A stretch of DNA of 41,595 nucleotides from an uncultured Arachnia sp. (GCA_947493995.1 CANLTJ010000012.1:1-41595), one strand, 5' to 3'. Positions 11,388 through 19,387 are shown, counted from the first letter of the stretch. Notes: generated by a model from the sequence alone, not told the origin. A program made the numbers and translations.

Positions 11388-11491
11388 CGTGTTCACTCCC
11401 AAGAGGTCCACCGACGGCGCCGTCGCCGCCTGTTGGCAACGATGCTACGCCCGGTGCTCCGACGGGGTGCGTCGGGGTGAGTTTTGAGATG

Positions 11492-11519
11492 TTGACACGT
11501 GCGACGGTGGATGTAGCGT
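11492..11519 (+). promoter_or_regulatory. Promoter for the leader ORF/GntR transcript
   Basis: Perfect -35 TTGACA at 11492-11497, 16-nt spacer, -10 TAGCGT at 11514-11519. A transcript would start near 11526, about 22 nt before the leader ORF. Confidence 0.6.
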
Positions 11520-11547
11520 TCGTGTACCCGCCTTGAGGAAGGATGCG

Positions 11548-11622
11548 ATGAGGTCAGACCAACCCTGTCTCCGCCCCCACCTGGGGTGCCTGCCACGGAT
11601 ACACCGCCGAGCGGATGCCTGA
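11548..11622 (+). CDS. Short leader ORF upstream of GntR gene
   Basis: 24-codon ORF (starts MRSDQPCLRPH, ends RRADA) with a good ribosome binding site, GAGGAAGG, 5-8 nt upstream. Its stop overlaps the GntR start in a TGATG arrangement at 11620-11624. It may be a translated leader that couples ribosomes into the regulator gene. No homologue is recognised; whether the peptide matters is unknown. Confidence 0.4.
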   Translation: MRSDQPCLRPHLGCLPRIHRRADA

Positions 11623-11969
11623 TGCTGTCCGTCGACCACGAGTCCTCGGTGCCGCCCTTTGAGCAGTTGCGCCAACAGATCGCTGAGCGGGTGCTGTCGG
11701 GGGAACTGCGACCGGGCGACCGACTGCCCACGGTTCGTCGCCTCGCAGACGAGCTAAGCCTCGCTCCCAACACGGTCGCCCGCACATATCGGGAGCTGGA
11801 AAGCGATGGGATGCTCGAGGGGAGGGGTCGTGCAGGCACATTTGTCTCAGATGATCATGCCAACAACGCGGCCAAGGCCGCGGCACGCGCCTATGCAGAC
11901 ACGGTTCGCTCACTGGGGCTCGATGTCGCGGATGCAGTGGCACTCGTGCAACGAGCCATGGGGAACTGA
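11622..11969 (+). CDS. GntR-family transcriptional regulator (YtrA-like, short)
   Basis: 115 residues from ATG 11622 (in-frame GTG 11586 is possible). The winged helix-turn-helix covers residues ~10-75: PPFEQLRQQIAERVLSGELR, then GDRLPTVRRLADELSLAPNTVARTYRELE and GRGRAGTFV. Only a ~35-residue C-terminal tail follows, so there is no large effector domain; this is the YtrA-type layout, which typically regulates adjacent transporter genes. It is divergent from hppA and convergent with the FUSC gene; no ABC transporter is adjacent. The ATG is immediately preceded by a leader ORF. Confidence 0.85.
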   Translation: MLSVDHESSVPPFEQLRQQIAERVLSGELRPGDRLPTVRRLADELSLAPNTVARTYRELESDGMLEGRGRAGTFVSDDHANNAAKAAARAYADTVRSLGLDVADAVALVQRAMGN

Positions 11970-12024
11970 GAGTCTGCCCAACCTGGTTCGACGGGATACT
12001 GCACCGCAGAGGCGGATGGCTGGT

Positions 12025-13275
12025 CTATTTTCGGCCGAACAGTCGACCTCGTCGTACGCGGTCGTCCCGCTCAGCGGCAGGCTTCACGGCGGCGGGACGG
12101 GTGATCGAGCGTCGCTTGTTCCGCTGTGCACGGAGGCGTGCGCGATCCTGCAGTCGTAAAGGTTCGATGGCCTCCTGAACGGCAACAAGGATCGACCCTC
12201 GGAGCAGCCACAGGGAAGTCTCGTTGCGAGGGTCCACCATCAGCAGGTCGGTCAGGATCGCCATGGCCTCGCCGCTCGCCTCGAGACTCTGCGCGAGCGT
12301 CCGGTCGATCTCATCGTCTTCTTCCTCCGCATCAGCCTGGACGAGTGCTCCGAAGCCGTCGACGGAATCTGCGACATGCTCCAGCAGGACTGCGAATGCC
12401 GCTCGGACATCGTCGCCGTAGCCATCGTCCGGGGTGCTGACCTCGGGTGCTTCCTTGTGCATCGTGAAGTACAGAGCTCGCACGGCGAAGAGTGATCGGT
12501 CCAGAGCGTCGAGGCTGCTACGCAGGATCGGTTCGATCCGCGGTGCGCCGATCGATCGGGTGTTGAGCTGCCGCAGCTCTTCCAGGGTGCTGACGGTGGA
12601 ATGCGCTTGGCGGGCACTGTGGGAGATGTCACGGACCCGATCCAACCAGTCGCCAACTTCGCCCCGCGTGATCGGGCGCTGCTCCATGGATCGCCCCGCT
12701 TCACGCAGCGAGTCCGCTTCTTGTCGAGCGACGTCGCGTACCTGATGCACGGCGGTATCGATCGGCAGACGCGGGGGCAGCAGCAGGTTGAACGACATCC
12801 CGACGCCGGCCCCGATCAGTGTGGTCAACACCCGGATCTCGGCCCCGATTCCCTGACCGCCGACGGCGAGGATCAGCATGGCGCTGATCGGTGTCTCCAG
12901 GGCTTGGTCGCCCAGCCGCAGAACCGCGGCCAGGATCAGCGACGTCGCAATGGCCAGAGCCAGGGACCACCAGGTCAACCCCACCCAGGACGAGACCCCG
13001 ATGGCCACCAGCACGCCGGTCACGACGGCGCCGACGCGCACGACGCCCATCTTGAGTGACGATCGGGCCGAGGACTGGGTCACCAGGAGGGCCGTCAACG
13101 CGCAGGTCAGGTCCACGGGTCCGGGGATCAGCCAGAGCGTGATCAGGTAGGACAGCACCGCGGCAGACGTGAGGCGGGCTGTCGAGATCAGGATCGCCTT
13201 CGGCGGCTGTTGCAGCCCGAAGCGTTGACGCACGATGCCGACCAGGGAAGTGATCGAGCCAGTGATGACACTCAA
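12025..13275 (-). CDS. FUSC/aromatic-acid-exporter-like membrane protein
   Basis: 416 residues from TTG 13275, chosen because GGAGG lies 7 nt upstream; the frame extends to GTG 13350 (441 residues). Six hydrophobic helices fill the first ~170 residues (VLSYLITLWLIPGPVDLT, VLVAIGVSSWVGLTWW, LLLPPRLPID). A soluble, mostly helical C-terminal half follows, ending in a very basic tail. The half-size FUSC arrangement (DUF939/ArAE family) is associated with efflux of aromatic acids, but substrates are unknown for most members. A TATGCT box at 13351-13356 could be its -10. It starts 97 nt after the stop of the DinB-like gene on the same strand. Confidence 0.75.
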   Translation of the reverse strand: MSVITGSITSLVGIVRQRFGLQQPPKAILISTARLTSAAVLSYLITLWLIPGPVDLTCALTALLVTQSSARSSLKMGVVRVGAVVTGVLVAIGVSSWVGLTWWSLALAIATSLILAAVLRLGDQALETPISAMLILAVGGQGIGAEIRVLTTLIGAGVGMSFNLLLPPRLPIDTAVHQVRDVARQEADSLREAGRSMEQRPITRGEVGDWLDRVRDISHSARQAHSTVSTLEELRQLNTRSIGAPRIEPILRSSLDALDRSLFAVRALYFTMHKEAPEVSTPDDGYGDDVRAAFAVLLEHVADSVDGFGALVQADAEEEDDEIDRTLAQSLEASGEAMAILTDLLMVDPRNETSLWLLRGSILVAVQEAIEPLRLQDRARLRAQRNKRRSITRPAAVKPAAERDDRVRRGRLFGRK

Positions 13276-13371
13276 GGCAGAGCCTCCGCTCGGTGGGCCG
13301 GGCACGAAACTGTTGCACGCGCGGTCCGACGTGTAGCTGACCGCAGTCACAGCATACGGACGAGGCCGCGG

Positions 13372-14001
13372 TCAGGTGGCGCAGCGACTGCGCAGGAGGT
13401 CGACTCCCTCACCCCTGAGGTCGTCGCAGAAAGCTCCTCGTCCGGCCATCGCCATGATGAGCGCCAGCGTCGTGCCGGTTACCACCGGACCGTTGCCGAC
13501 AGAGAAGTCCCCATCGGTGGACTCCAGTCGAAGGCCCTCCACGGCACTTTGACTAGGCACGGCGAAGTCCCGGCTGACGTAGAACCGTGCCACCTCCACG
13601 AGGGCTTGGCGTCGGGGGGCAATGGAAATGCCCAGGGGACGACGGATATCGGCCGAGTGCACGACGACCTCGCCCAGCCATGCGGCGGTGGGGCCCATGG
13701 GGGCTGTCGTGCTGGGGATGAGACGACGGAACTCCGCGAGGGTGTCTGCTGGGGAGTCGCCCAGGTGTTCTTCGAGACGTCGCTGGTTGTGCAGATCGAA
13801 GTCGAACTTGGCACCCACCACGCTGCGGAACCAGCGCAGGCGCCCCACACTGGCCACCGCGCTGAGGTGCGCCACGACCTCCCGGACACTCCACTTTCCG
13901 CACAGTGATGGCGTGGCCCACTGGGCCTCGTCGAGGGTTTCGAGGTCCTCGGCAAGCGCTGCCCGCTCTGCGTGGATCATGGACCACATCTCCATGGACA
14001 T
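13372..14001 (-). CDS. DinB-like / mycothiol-dependent maleylpyruvate isomerase N-domain protein
   Basis: 209 residues. The N-terminal four-helix bundle has WSMIHAERAALAEDLETL, SLCGKWSVREVVAHLSAV and later LGEVVVHSADIRRPLG. The spaced histidines (HLS and VVHSADIRR) are those that bind metal in the DinB/MDMPI fold. In actinobacteria this fold occurs in mycothiol-dependent enzymes; no specific reaction can be assigned. The ATG at 14001 has GGGAAAGG just upstream. Confidence 0.75.
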   Translation of the reverse strand: MSMEMWSMIHAERAALAEDLETLDEAQWATPSLCGKWSVREVVAHLSAVASVGRLRWFRSVVGAKFDFDLHNQRRLEEHLGDSPADTLAEFRRLIPSTTAPMGPTAAWLGEVVVHSADIRRPLGISIAPRRQALVEVARFYVSRDFAVPSQSAVEGLRLESTDGDFSVGNGPVVTGTTLALIMAMAGRGAFCDDLRGEGVDLLRSRCAT

Positions 14002-14197
14002 TTCCTTTCCCGTGCGAGGGCGTCGTCGCTCGTTCGTTGGAGACTATGAGACCCAGCAGGTCGGACGCGGTATTCCCTGTCTGACACGTACAAAATGGCG
14101 GTGCCCTTCAGGCTGGGCAGGAACCTCCTTATCGGTCCTGGAGCACAAGACCCCGCCACAACCGTGATGCACCGACGGCGGGAGAGCGACGCGGTCG

Positions 14198-15655
14198 TCA
14201 GGCCGTGTGTTCCCGACGCCCCAGGTCGTGGTAGGCAATGAGGAGCGTCAGCACCACCACCACCATGATCGCCGCGAATCCGGTGATGAAGGCCCAGGAC
14301 CAGCCGCTACTGCCGAGAACCCAGAACGAGAGCGCCGTGATGACCGCTATCCCCACGGAGGTACCAATCCGCTGTCCGGTCTGCATGATGCCGCCGGAGC
14401 TCCCCGCGTAGGTCAGCGGAACATCAGCCAGCGTGAGGGTTTGGTTGGGGCTGATGACCATGCCCTGCGCGATCCCGATGAAGCTGAGGCTCAGCAGCAA
14501 CCACCATTCACTCACCACGCCGAGCGACTGCAACCACACCACCAGCATGCTGGTCGCAAGTCCGAACAGCGCGAAGTACAAGCCGGCAATCACGAGCCGG
14601 CGGCCGAATCGCGCAACCTGACGCCCACCCCACAGGGCCGCCACGCCGGAGAGAATCGCGCTCGGCAATCCGATCAGGCCTGCATCGAGTGCGCTGTGGC
14701 CCAACCCGTTCTGCATGTAGAGCGCGAGCAACACCCACACGCTCGTGATGCCGACGAAATACAGCGACACGAGCGACGCACCGTTTGTGAAGCTCGGAAC
14801 ACGAAAGATCCCGAGATCGACCATGGGGTTGTGGCCAAGACGCTTCTGACGTCGCTCCCACCACAGCCATGCCGCCAGCAAAACCAACCCGATCGGTAGC
14901 GACGCCCAGACCCAGGCCCCCGCCCCCGCTTCAACGAACGGCAGCAGGATCGCCAACACAGCGAGCCCGAGCAGAACGGCCCCGACAGGATCCAGGTCAC
15001 GAAGTACCGACGGCGCCTGTGTAGGGTCCTCGGATTGCTCGTTGATCAGTGGCTTCGGGAACCATCGCATCGCCAGCGCGATGGCTGCGATGCCCACCGG
15101 GATGTTGACGAAGAACACCCAGCGCCAGCCGTTCTCCACGCCGAGCCAGTTGATGAGCAGCCCACCGAGCACTGGGCCGACCGACACCGACGCCCCCACC
15201 GCAGCACCGAAGAACCCGAAGGCACGTCCGCGTTCAGGTCCGCGGAAGTGCTGCTGGATCATGCCCACAGCCTGCGGGTTGATCAACCCGGATCCGATCC
15301 CCTGAAAAGCGCGGGCGATGTTGAGCATGGCCGGGTCCACAGCGAAGCCGCAAGCGATCGACGCTGCGGTGAAGATCGCAACTCCAGCGATGAACAGCGC
15401 TCCGCGGCCGTAAATGTCGCCGGCTCGCCCTGCCGCGACCAGACCGACGCCGAACGCCAACGCGTAGCCGGACAGGACCCATTGCAGCTCTGACTGGCTG
15501 GCGTCGAGGCCCTGTTGGATGGATGGGAGTGCGACGTTGACGATGCTCACATCGATCAGCGACATGAACAGTGCCACCATCAGCACCGCGAGAATGTGCC
15601 ACCGTCGGGGGTCAGGGACGTAGTTCTCCGCTGGTGGTTTGGGGGCTGGGGACAC
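14198..15655 (-). CDS. MFS drug exporter, DHA2 (EmrB/QacA) type, 14 helices
   Basis: 485 residues with about 14 hydrophobic segments. The N terminus has the DHA2 motif LMVALFMSLIDVSIVNVALP (about 24-43), followed by WVLSGYALAFGVGLVAAGR and GRAGDIYGRG (motif A) and the motif C-like ASVSVGPVLGGLL. By family it exports drugs or lipophilic compounds using the proton gradient. GTG 15655 is supported by TAGAAT seven bases upstream, giving a leaderless message. It is divergent from the broken sulfatase gene. Confidence 0.88.
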   Translation of the reverse strand: MSPAPKPPAENYVPDPRRWHILAVLMVALFMSLIDVSIVNVALPSIQQGLDASQSELQWVLSGYALAFGVGLVAAGRAGDIYGRGALFIAGVAIFTAASIACGFAVDPAMLNIARAFQGIGSGLINPQAVGMIQQHFRGPERGRAFGFFGAAVGASVSVGPVLGGLLINWLGVENGWRWVFFVNIPVGIAAIALAMRWFPKPLINEQSEDPTQAPSVLRDLDPVGAVLLGLAVLAILLPFVEAGAGAWVWASLPIGLVLLAAWLWWERRQKRLGHNPMVDLGIFRVPSFTNGASLVSLYFVGITSVWVLLALYMQNGLGHSALDAGLIGLPSAILSGVAALWGGRQVARFGRRLVIAGLYFALFGLATSMLVVWLQSLGVVSEWWLLLSLSFIGIAQGMVISPNQTLTLADVPLTYAGSSGGIMQTGQRIGTSVGIAVITALSFWVLGSSGWSWAFITGFAAIMVVVVLTLLIAYHDLGRREHTA

Positions 15656-15662
15656 GACGCTG

Positions 15663-15668
15663 ATTCTA
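15663..15668 (-). promoter_or_regulatory. -10 box (TAGAAT) of the MFS gene
   Basis: TAGAAT on the minus strand ends 7 nt before GTG 15655, the spacing expected for a leaderless transcript. It matches 5 of 6 consensus positions. Confidence 0.5.
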
Positions 15669-15686
15669 GTGCGGTTCCCCCTGACC

Positions 15687-15692
15687 TAGTGT
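15687..15692 (+). promoter_or_regulatory. Possible -10 box (TAGTGT) of the former sulfatase gene
   Basis: TAGTGT ends 7 nt before ATG 15700, the likely original start of the sulfatase. The promoter may have survived the decay of the gene. Confidence 0.35.
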
Positions 15693-15699
15693 GACCATC

Positions 15700-16138
15700 A
15701 TGGACGTGAACAAGTCTGCGGTGAGTACCTCCAACTTCGTGGTGATACTCACCGACGACCAGGGCTCGTGGGCGATGCCGCACCGCATGCCTGAGTTGGT
15801 CACGCCGCACATGGAGACGTTCCTGTCGGAGTCGTGGCAGTTGGACCAGATGTATTGCGCCTCGCCGGTGAGCGTCACCCGGCGGCGCACCCCGACCGTT
15901 ATCTGGAAGGCCAACCGACCACGCCCGAGGTGCTGATCGATGCCGGGTACCAGTGCGCCATGAGTGGAAAGTGGCACGTGGGGCATTCGCAGCAACCAGC
16001 TCCCGGCTTTGAGTTCTGGTTTGCGCACGGCTTGGGAGGTGGCCCGTACTACGGCGCACCGATTTGGCGCAACGGCAAGTCGGCAGAGGAGCCCGCGTAC
16101 TTGACCGACGCCGTAACCGACAAGGCGGTGAGGGACCG
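15700..16138 (+). pseudogene. Sulfatase gene remnant (deleted, frameshifted, truncated)
   Basis: Two overlapping frames each carry part of a type I sulfatase. From ATG 15700 comes the N terminus NFVVILTDDQGSWAMP (metal-binding DD), continuing to MYCASPVSVTRR at the catalytic Cys/Ser-x-P-x-R site. The protein then changes frame near 15880-15905. The next frame holds YLEGQPTTPEVLIDAGYQ, SGKWHVGHSQQ, FEFWFAHGLGGGPYYGAP and AYLTDAVTDKA. The segment after the active-site signature (roughly LLTGR to the start of YLEGQ) is missing, and everything beyond ~145 residues is lost, although such enzymes are usually 400-500 residues. It cannot encode a working sulfatase. Confidence 0.8.
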
Positions 16139-16264
16139 TTGCAGGCTGGTGGTCGCGCTGTGGGCCTCGTCAGCCACGTTGCGGAGCTGAAATCGCGCAT
16201 CGCGGAACGGGTCGAGATCACGCGCCGCGCCGACGGAGGCTCTACTCTGCTCATCCGGTCGTGA
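16139..16264 (+). pseudogene. Relic of an SbcC-like nuclease C terminus
   Basis: Directly after the sulfatase homology ends, a third frame encodes LQAGGRAVGLVSHVAELKSR followed by IAERVEITRRADGGSTLLIRS and a stop at 16262-16264. The GxxVGxVSHVxELKxRI pattern is typical of the extreme C terminus of SbcC/Rad50-type ATPases (D-loop/H-loop region). No start codon or remainder of the gene is present. It is best read as the end of a former sbcC joined to the broken sulfatase by a deletion. Confidence 0.6.
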
Positions 16265-16347
16265 CGAGTGTGTCGAGCGCTTGTCCTGATGGAACGACAC
16301 GTTGGCTGCAAGACTGGTGCCCAACAATCCGCAGATGAAGGAGCGAC

Positions 16348-16890
16348 ATGAGAAATCTGTTGGAAGTGGCCTGGAAAATCGCGGTGGCCCGCGGTGCCCT
16401 GGGGGTCATCCTGGGTCTGATCCTCTTGATCTGGCCGACGACAACCGCGGTGGCGTTCGTGTTGCTGTGGGGCATCTTCGTGCTCGTGGATGGGGTCGGC
16501 TGGTTCATCACCGCCTTCACCAAGGGACAGGACGGGAACACCCGGGTCCTGGCAATCGCGCTGGGCATCCTGGCCGTGGCCGTCGCAGTCCTTGCCATCT
16601 TCCGTCCACTCGCCACGGTGGGTGCGCTGGTCATCGTCTTGGGCATCTGGCTGATCATCCGTGGACTCATTGGTGCGGTCGTCGGGCTGAGCGGCGTCCG
16701 GGGCAAGTCCCGAGCACTGATCATCCTGGGGGCCGTACTGGATGTCCTGCTCGGCATCCTGTTCCTCATCAACCCGTTCGGTGCAGCAGCGATCCTCATT
16801 ATTGTCATTGGGGTCACGCTGATCGTCTGGGGTGTGGTGTTTGTCGTGGTCGGGTTCATGCTGCGGAAAACCGCAAAGGCCAGTGTGTAA
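16348..16890 (+). CDS. HdeD-family (DUF308) membrane protein
   Basis: 180 residues with six regularly spaced hydrophobic helices and almost no loops, typical of HdeD/DUF308. Repeated elements such as ARGALGVILGLILLIWPTTT and LGAVLDVLLGILFLINPFGA show the internal repeat of this family. In E. coli HdeD is linked to acid resistance; for actinobacterial members the function is unknown. AAGGAG lies 6 nt before ATG 16348. It survives intact between two decayed genes. Confidence 0.85.
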   Translation: MRNLLEVAWKIAVARGALGVILGLILLIWPTTTAVAFVLLWGIFVLVDGVGWFITAFTKGQDGNTRVLAIALGILAVAVAVLAIFRPLATVGALVIVLGIWLIIRGLIGAVVGLSGVRGKSRALIILGAVLDVLLGILFLINPFGAAAILIIVIGVTLIVWGVVFVVVGFMLRKTAKASV

Positions 16891-16901
16891 CGTCGTGACG
16901 C

Positions 16902-16907
16902 TATGAT
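16902..16907 (+). promoter_or_regulatory. -10 box (TATGAT) of the antitoxin gene
   Basis: TATGAT (5/6 consensus) ends 6 nt before ATG 16914, consistent with a leaderless transcript. No clear -35 is seen. Confidence 0.5.
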
Positions 16908-16913
16908 CCGGCC

Positions 16914-17147
16914 ATGCGAACCACCGTGGATCTCGATGACACAGTCCTCGCGGCCGCCAGATCCTTGGCGAGTGCCAGAGGAATCTTGTTGGGGCCTGCT
17001 GTGTCAGAACTCGCATTGCGAGGGTTGAGGTCAACGGAACACCCGCAACGCTCCCGGATCGATGACGCGTCGTATTCCCCGTTCCCCGTCATCCACGGAG
17101 AGAAAGGCGTCACCGATGAGCTCGTTGCCGAGCACCGCGATGGTTGA
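16914..17147 (+). CDS. VapB-like ribbon-helix-helix antitoxin (orphan)
   Basis: 77 residues. The N terminus MRTTVDLDDTVLAAARSLA is the ribbon-helix-helix DNA-binding element of VapB-type antitoxins, and the C-terminal half (SPFPVIHGEKGVTDELVAE) would wrap a PIN-domain toxin. The normal partner, a VapC ribonuclease of ~130 residues, is absent: only a ~120-nt fragment follows, starting at an ATG that overlaps this stop. The antitoxin itself has no visible lesion. Confidence 0.75.
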   Translation: MRTTVDLDDTVLAAARSLASARGILLGPAVSELALRGLRSTEHPQRSRIDDASYSPFPVIHGEKGVTDELVAEHRDG

Positions 17148-17261
17148 GGTCACGTGCCTGACGCGACTCCCAATTCTTCTCAGATGCCTCGACGCACACC
17201 GGACTCCCGCTTGAATCTTGCCCCAGCGGATCGACAGTACGTGGAACTGCTACCAGTGTGA
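17140..17261 (+). pseudogene. Probable remnant of a vapC toxin gene
   Basis: An ATG at 17140 overlaps the antitoxin stop by 8 nt, as toxin starts do in vapBC operons, but this frame ends after 24 codons (MVEVTCLTRLPILL...). In another frame the segment SRLNLAPADRQYVELLPV ends with TGA at 17259-17261 and resembles the C terminus of PIN-domain toxins. About 100 central codons, including the acidic active site, are missing. The reading as an internally deleted vapC rests on position and on this short similarity. Confidence 0.4.
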
Positions 17262-18290
17262 CGAAGGTCCGGTCTCCCGGGCATTGCCGACGGCCAGGTC
17301 GGCGTCGAGTTCGTCCAACGCGACGGTGATGGGATTGGCGAACGTGGTGGAGCCATCCGTCGAACCGCCGAAGAGCAGGCCAAGGACGCGACGCTGCATG
17401 TCCATGATCACGGAGCCGGAGTCACCCTGCTCCGAGAACCGGGGGGACTGGGAAGCGTCGGTGTCGATCCGGACCTGTCGACGCAGAGTCCTGACACCGA
17501 TGCCGTCGCCGTAGTCGAGGCTGAGCGTCGCGTCAGTGGAGCCAACCGTTCCGTATGTACACCCCGTGGTGCGTCCGCACTTCTGCGCCGTGGCCCCGAT
17601 CATCGCAGCCACAACACCCGCAACGTCACCAATACCTTGCACGGAGGACTGCCACTCCCGGCCGGGATCGAGAGTGATCACCGCCCCGTCGGTGTTCTCG
17701 GTCAGCCGTGCCCGCGTCAAAGAGCCGAACTCCTGAGTCTGTGGGTCTCCGCCATCTGGGATGCCGGGCTGCACCATGCGATCCCCGACTCTGCACCCGT
17801 CATCGATACAGGCAACGTGAAAATTGGTCAGCGCCATGGGCACGCCGGTGCGGCGGTCGCGCACGATGGCGCCCAGCGTCCCGACGAAGCCATACTCTCC
17901 GGCGACCTCGACGACAGGTGGAGCAAGTTGAAGACGACGGGACGGGCCCATGCTGATGCCTCCGTACAGTGTCGTGGAGGCAGCCTCCTCGACGGGGATG
18001 GACACATCGTGGGGCTGCATGGCTGGCTGCAACTCAACCACGAGCTCCTGGACGTCCGTTCTCACCCCGTCCATCACCTTCGGGACCACTTCCTCGACGT
18101 CGAGTTCATCCTCGGACTTCTTCTCACGCACGTAAACGATGATGCCGAGTTCACCCGTGGGTTCTCCCCCGCTGACCTTCTCCCCGATGTCAACGCCCAC
18201 CACACCGGACTGTGCGAGAAGCTGGTCCTCCACCGACTCCTTGACGGGACGGATCGCCGCTCGCGTGTGACCCCCCGATCCGTTTGGCAT
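17250..18290 (-). CDS. Trypsin-like serine protease without signal peptide
   Basis: 346 residues from ATG 18290 (GGGAG 8 nt upstream). The frame runs on to 18506, but that part is low quality and overlaps the divergent promoter region. An N-terminal ~100-residue domain (GVVGVDIGEKVSGGEPTGEL, IIVYVREK) is followed by a chymotrypsin fold: His158 in LTNFHVA, Asp201 in ENTDGAVITLD and Ser291 in SEQGDSGS form the probable triad. No signal peptide or membrane helix is visible, so it is probably cytoplasmic, unlike most trypsin-like proteases. The layout recalls bacterial relatives of the plant Nal1 family. The substrate is unknown. Its end overlaps the vapC remnant by 12 nt. Confidence 0.78.
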   Translation of the reverse strand: MPNGSGGHTRAAIRPVKESVEDQLLAQSGVVGVDIGEKVSGGEPTGELGIIVYVREKKSEDELDVEEVVPKVMDGVRTDVQELVVELQPAMQPHDVSIPVEEAASTTLYGGISMGPSRRLQLAPPVVEVAGEYGFVGTLGAIVRDRRTGVPMALTNFHVACIDDGCRVGDRMVQPGIPDGGDPQTQEFGSLTRARLTENTDGAVITLDPGREWQSSVQGIGDVAGVVAAMIGATAQKCGRTTGCTYGTVGSTDATLSLDYGDGIGVRTLRRQVRIDTDASQSPRFSEQGDSGSVIMDMQRRVLGLLFGGSTDGSTTFANPITVALDELDADLAVGNARETGPSSHW

Positions 18291-18505
18291 CGCGGACTCC
18301 CGTTCATGGTTCCCAAGAAAGCTGCTGAGGAACAAGTACACCATCCGCGCGGTGCAGCTCCCTGACATCGGCATGAGTTCGTCGCATTTCTCCATCGCTA
18401 CTACCGGAGGTAGGGCGGATGGGTAGGGTGGCGAGACACGCTGATCTGCGTACGAAGCAGGCGAGGGCGCGACGATGGTGTCCTCAATGAGGAGGAAGAC
18501 CAACA

Positions 18506-19363
18506 ATGGGTGTCTATGTAGTCACAGGAGCAGCTTCGGGTATGGGTCGTTCGACTGCCGAGCTGCTTCGCTGGAACGGCCATCGGGTCATTGGGGTGGA
18601 CCTGCACAAGACCGACGTGGAGGCAGACCTCTCCACACTCGAGGGACGCGAGCGAGCGCTCGAGGAGGTCAGGGCCAAGTGCAATGGACGGCTGGATGGA
18701 GCCGTGCTGGCTGCCGGGCTGGGACCCGTCCCCGGCAAGGAGGACATCATCGCAAGGGTGAACTTCCTGGGCGTCGTCGAACTCATCGAGGGGTTGCACG
18801 ACGTTCTCGCGGAAGCTCGGAACGCGAAAGTCGTGATCTTCTCGTCGAACTCCACCACCACCGTCCCGGGTATTCCGGACGAGATCATTGACGCATTCAT
18901 GGAACGTGACATCGATCGGGCTGTTGAGGTGGCTGCCGCAGCGGGACCGGAAGCATCCCCCAGCTTCGTCTACGCCGGATCCAAGACGGCGGTCACTCAC
19001 TGGATGCGCACTATTGGCGTCACGGAGAAGTGGGCGGGTCGGGGTATTCGCGTCAATGCACTCGCGCCGGGGGCAATCCGCACACCAATGGTCGAGGCCC
19101 AACTGAACGATCCCAAGCTGGCCCCGGCCATCAAGGCATTCCCCATCCCGGTGAGGGAATTCGGCAAGCCCGAGGAGGTAGCGCAGTGGGCGGTGTTCAT
19201 GCTCTCTCCCGCGGCGAACTTCCTGTGTGGATCGGTGATCTTCCTCGACGGTGGTACGGACGCATACTTCAGGGCGGACTCCTGGCCCCGTGCCATGACG
19301 GCTGACCAGATGCCGGAGTACCAGGCCAAGATGGAGGAGTTCGCCCGTACTCAGACGGATTGA
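18506..19363 (+). CDS. Short-chain dehydrogenase/reductase (3-alpha-HSD/carbonyl reductase type)
   Basis: 285 residues. It has the Rossmann NAD(P) motif VTGAASGMG at 6-14, a dinucleotide-binding Asp after beta-2 (GVDLHKTD), an atypical AAGLGP in place of NNAG, catalytic Ser in FSSNSTTT, and YAGSK as the Tyr/Lys pair. The ending FLDGGTDAYFR is typical of the subgroup containing 3-alpha-hydroxysteroid and coniferyl alcohol dehydrogenases. The substrate cannot be predicted. GAGGAGG lies ~10 nt before the ATG. The next gene starts 24 nt downstream but has its own -10 box. Confidence 0.85.
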   Translation: MGVYVVTGAASGMGRSTAELLRWNGHRVIGVDLHKTDVEADLSTLEGRERALEEVRAKCNGRLDGAVLAAGLGPVPGKEDIIARVNFLGVVELIEGLHDVLAEARNAKVVIFSSNSTTTVPGIPDEIIDAFMERDIDRAVEVAAAAGPEASPSFVYAGSKTAVTHWMRTIGVTEKWAGRGIRVNALAPGAIRTPMVEAQLNDPKLAPAIKAFPIPVREFGKPEEVAQWAVFMLSPAANFLCGSVIFLDGGTDAYFRADSWPRAMTADQMPEYQAKMEEFARTQTD

Positions 19364-19374
19364 TCGTCGCTGGA

Positions 19375-19380
19375 TAAGGT
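19375..19380 (+). promoter_or_regulatory. Possible -10 box (TAAGGT) for the PPDK regulator
   Basis: TAAGGT ends 7 nt before ATG 19388. AAGGTGG could equally act as a ribosome binding site, so the site is ambiguous. Confidence 0.35.
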
Positions 19381-19387
19381 GGCAGAC

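Noticed and set aside
14002..14197. tRNA or small RNA between the DinB-like and MFS genes
   Set aside because: No T-arm consensus or cloverleaf can be drawn; only weak promoter-like strings were seen.
15580..17034. 484-codon minus-strand ORF across the decay zone
   Set aside because: It is antisense to the sulfatase remnant, HdeD and antitoxin genes, is rich in His/Gln/Asp/Pro of no family, and overlaps the MFS start. It is a high-GC shadow frame.
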